5,675 bases of DNA, taken from positions 1 through 5,675 of the forward strand of contig JBLNGH010000366.1 in assembly GCA_050264575.1 (NCBI GenBank). Reading direction: 5' to 3'. The notes beneath the pieces are model-generated. The model made no database searches, was not told the origin of the DNA, and saw only the letters and a program-made list of their open reading frames with translations. Positions 4,699-5,675 of this stretch are shown here, in pieces. The position numbers and the translations under genes are program-made. The stretch is from DASQFI01 sp050264575 (GTDB lineage: Bacteria > Acidobacteriota > Vicinamibacteria > Vicinamibacterales > SCN-69-37). How positions within the stretch are numbered: position 1 is the stretch's first letter; each line of letters opens with the position of its first letter.

Positions 4699-5675
4699 GT
4701 GGCCAACCCTTCCCTCGCGGAGCGCGTCATCGCGCGCGATCCACGCGCGATCGCGCGCGCCATCTCGGTCATCGAAGACGAGCAGTCAGCGGGCGCCGCG
4801 CTCGTCGGACAGATCCACCCGAAGACGGGCCGCGCGTTTCTCATCGGCGTCACCGGCCCGCCGGGCGCCGGAAAGAGCACGCTCGTCGACCGACTCGTTG
4901 CCGAGTACCGCAAGGCGGACAGATACGTGGGCGTGTTGTGCGTCGATCCGACCAGCCCGTACACCGGCGGCGCGGTCCTCGGCGATCGCGTGCGGATGCA
5001 GGGGCACGCCGAAGACCCGGGCGTCTTCATTCGCAGCATGGCGACACGTGGACACCTTGGCGGTCTCGCGCGAACCACGGGTGAGGCGGCCCTCGTGCTC
5101 GATGCCGCGGGCTACGACATCGTCATCGTCGAGACCGTGGGCGTCGGTCAGGACGAGGTCGACATCGTGCGCACGGCCGACGTGTCGATCGTCACGTTCG
5201 TGCCGGGTGCGGGCGACGAGGTCCAGGCGCTCAAGGCCGGCATCATGGAGATTGCCGACATCTTCGTGGTCAACAAGGCGGATCGCGACGGCGCCGATCG
5301 CACCGCGGCGTCCATCGAAAGCATGCTCTCGCTCGAGCAATGGCCCGCGGACGCCTGGCGGCCGCCGGTGCTGCGAACGGTCGCGACGACGGGCGCCGGT
5401 GTCGCCGAGCTGGTCGAAGCGATCGATCGTTTTCGTCAGAAGACGGGCGCCGCGCTGACCGCGCGGCGGCGCGCCCGGAGCGAGTGGCGCCTGCGCGAGA
5501 TCCTCGAGCGCCGCTTCATGGATCATCTCGAGCAGAAGGTGCTTGCGCCGGGTGAGCTCGACACGCTCCTCAATCGCATTTCCGACCGGGACGTCGATCC
5601 GTATGCCGCGGCGCAGTCGGTCATCGCGCGCGCCGTGGGCTCCGCCGGCGGTGCGCGAACGCTGTCGCTCGACCA
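4699..5675 (+). CDS. meaB: Methylmalonyl-CoA mutase-associated GTPase MeaB (ArgK family), 3' end beyond window
   Basis: The frame is open from GTG at 4699 to the right edge (325 whole codons). MeaB is a G3E-family GTPase that guards B12-dependent methylmalonyl-CoA mutase, gating adenosylcobalamin loading and protecting or reactivating the enzyme. Motifs: Walker A GPPGAGKST at 53-61; the CVDPTSPYTGGAVLGDRVRM region, where MeaB normally has DPSSPFTGGAILGDRIRM-like text; RGHLGGLA; ETVGVGQ at 145-151; PGAGDEVQALKAGIMEIAD; and NKAD at 192-195 for guanine recognition. The usual family C-terminus, here DPYAAAQSVIARAV, spans 300-313, so the GTPase part is essentially complete. Twelve further residues ending LSLD continue to the edge. 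The start lies two bases after the dehydrogenase stop with GGGGCG (4687-4692) as a modest ribosome site, so translational coupling is likely. The mutase itself is not in the window. Family assignment is very firm. Confidence 0.95.
   Translation, partial: MANPSLAERVIARDPRAIARAISVIEDEQSAGAALVGQIHPKTGRAFLIGVTGPPGAGKSTLVDRLVAEYRKADRYVGVLCVDPTSPYTGGAVLGDRVRMQGHAEDPGVFIRSMATRGHLGGLARTTGEAALVLDAAGYDIVIVETVGVGQDEVDIVRTADVSIVTFVPGAGDEVQALKAGIMEIADIFVVNKADRDGADRTAASIESMLSLEQWPADAWRPPVLRTVATTGAGVAELVEAIDRFRQKTGAALTARRRARSEWRLREILERRFMDHLEQKVLAPGELDTLLNRISDRDVDPYAAAQSVIARAVGSAGGARTLSLD

Overview
The window is GC-rich bacterial DNA, with strong G/C preference at third codon positions, and its genes look chromosomal. 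Gene content (HemW, an acyl-CoA dehydrogenase next to MeaB, several small secreted proteins of unknown function) and the style of the proteins suggest a Gram-negative soil-type bacterium, possibly an acidobacterium. That assignment is inference. The Gram-negative reading rests on an outer-membrane beta-barrel candidate ending in Phe. No transposase, integrase, phage gene, tRNA, rRNA or CRISPR array is visible.

Layout: (1) 1-920 (+) holds the C-terminal three quarters of a HemW-type radical-SAM protein cut by the left edge. (2) 1014-2680 (+) carries three consecutive small exported proteins (169, 178 and 150 aa) that are diverged paralogs of one unrecognised family. The first two share an identical 12-bp promoter-like motif about 50 bp before their starts. 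(3) 2681-2779 is an AT-rich heptanucleotide repeat folding into a long imperfect hairpin between convergent genes. (4) 2776-3261 (-) encodes a small exported beta-barrel protein. (5) 3318-3531 is an array of about ten diverged 20-bp units, five in each orientation, around a central spacer. (6) 3551-4696 (+) encodes a short-chain-type acyl-CoA dehydrogenase that starts at GTG, without a Shine-Dalgarno sequence and directly behind a -10-like hexamer, so it is probably leaderless. (7) 4699 to the right edge (+) encodes the GTPase MeaB, two bases after the dehydrogenase stop; its last residues hint at a fused downstream domain.

The dehydrogenase and MeaB form a likely operon for acyl-CoA breakdown feeding the B12-dependent methylmalonyl-CoA mutase step. 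HemW (iron-sulfur/haem biology) is unrelated. The middle block, with a paralog trio and an outer-membrane candidate bracketed by two different short-period inverted repeats, is the least explained part. The two repeat elements and the paralog family are the main items worth following up.
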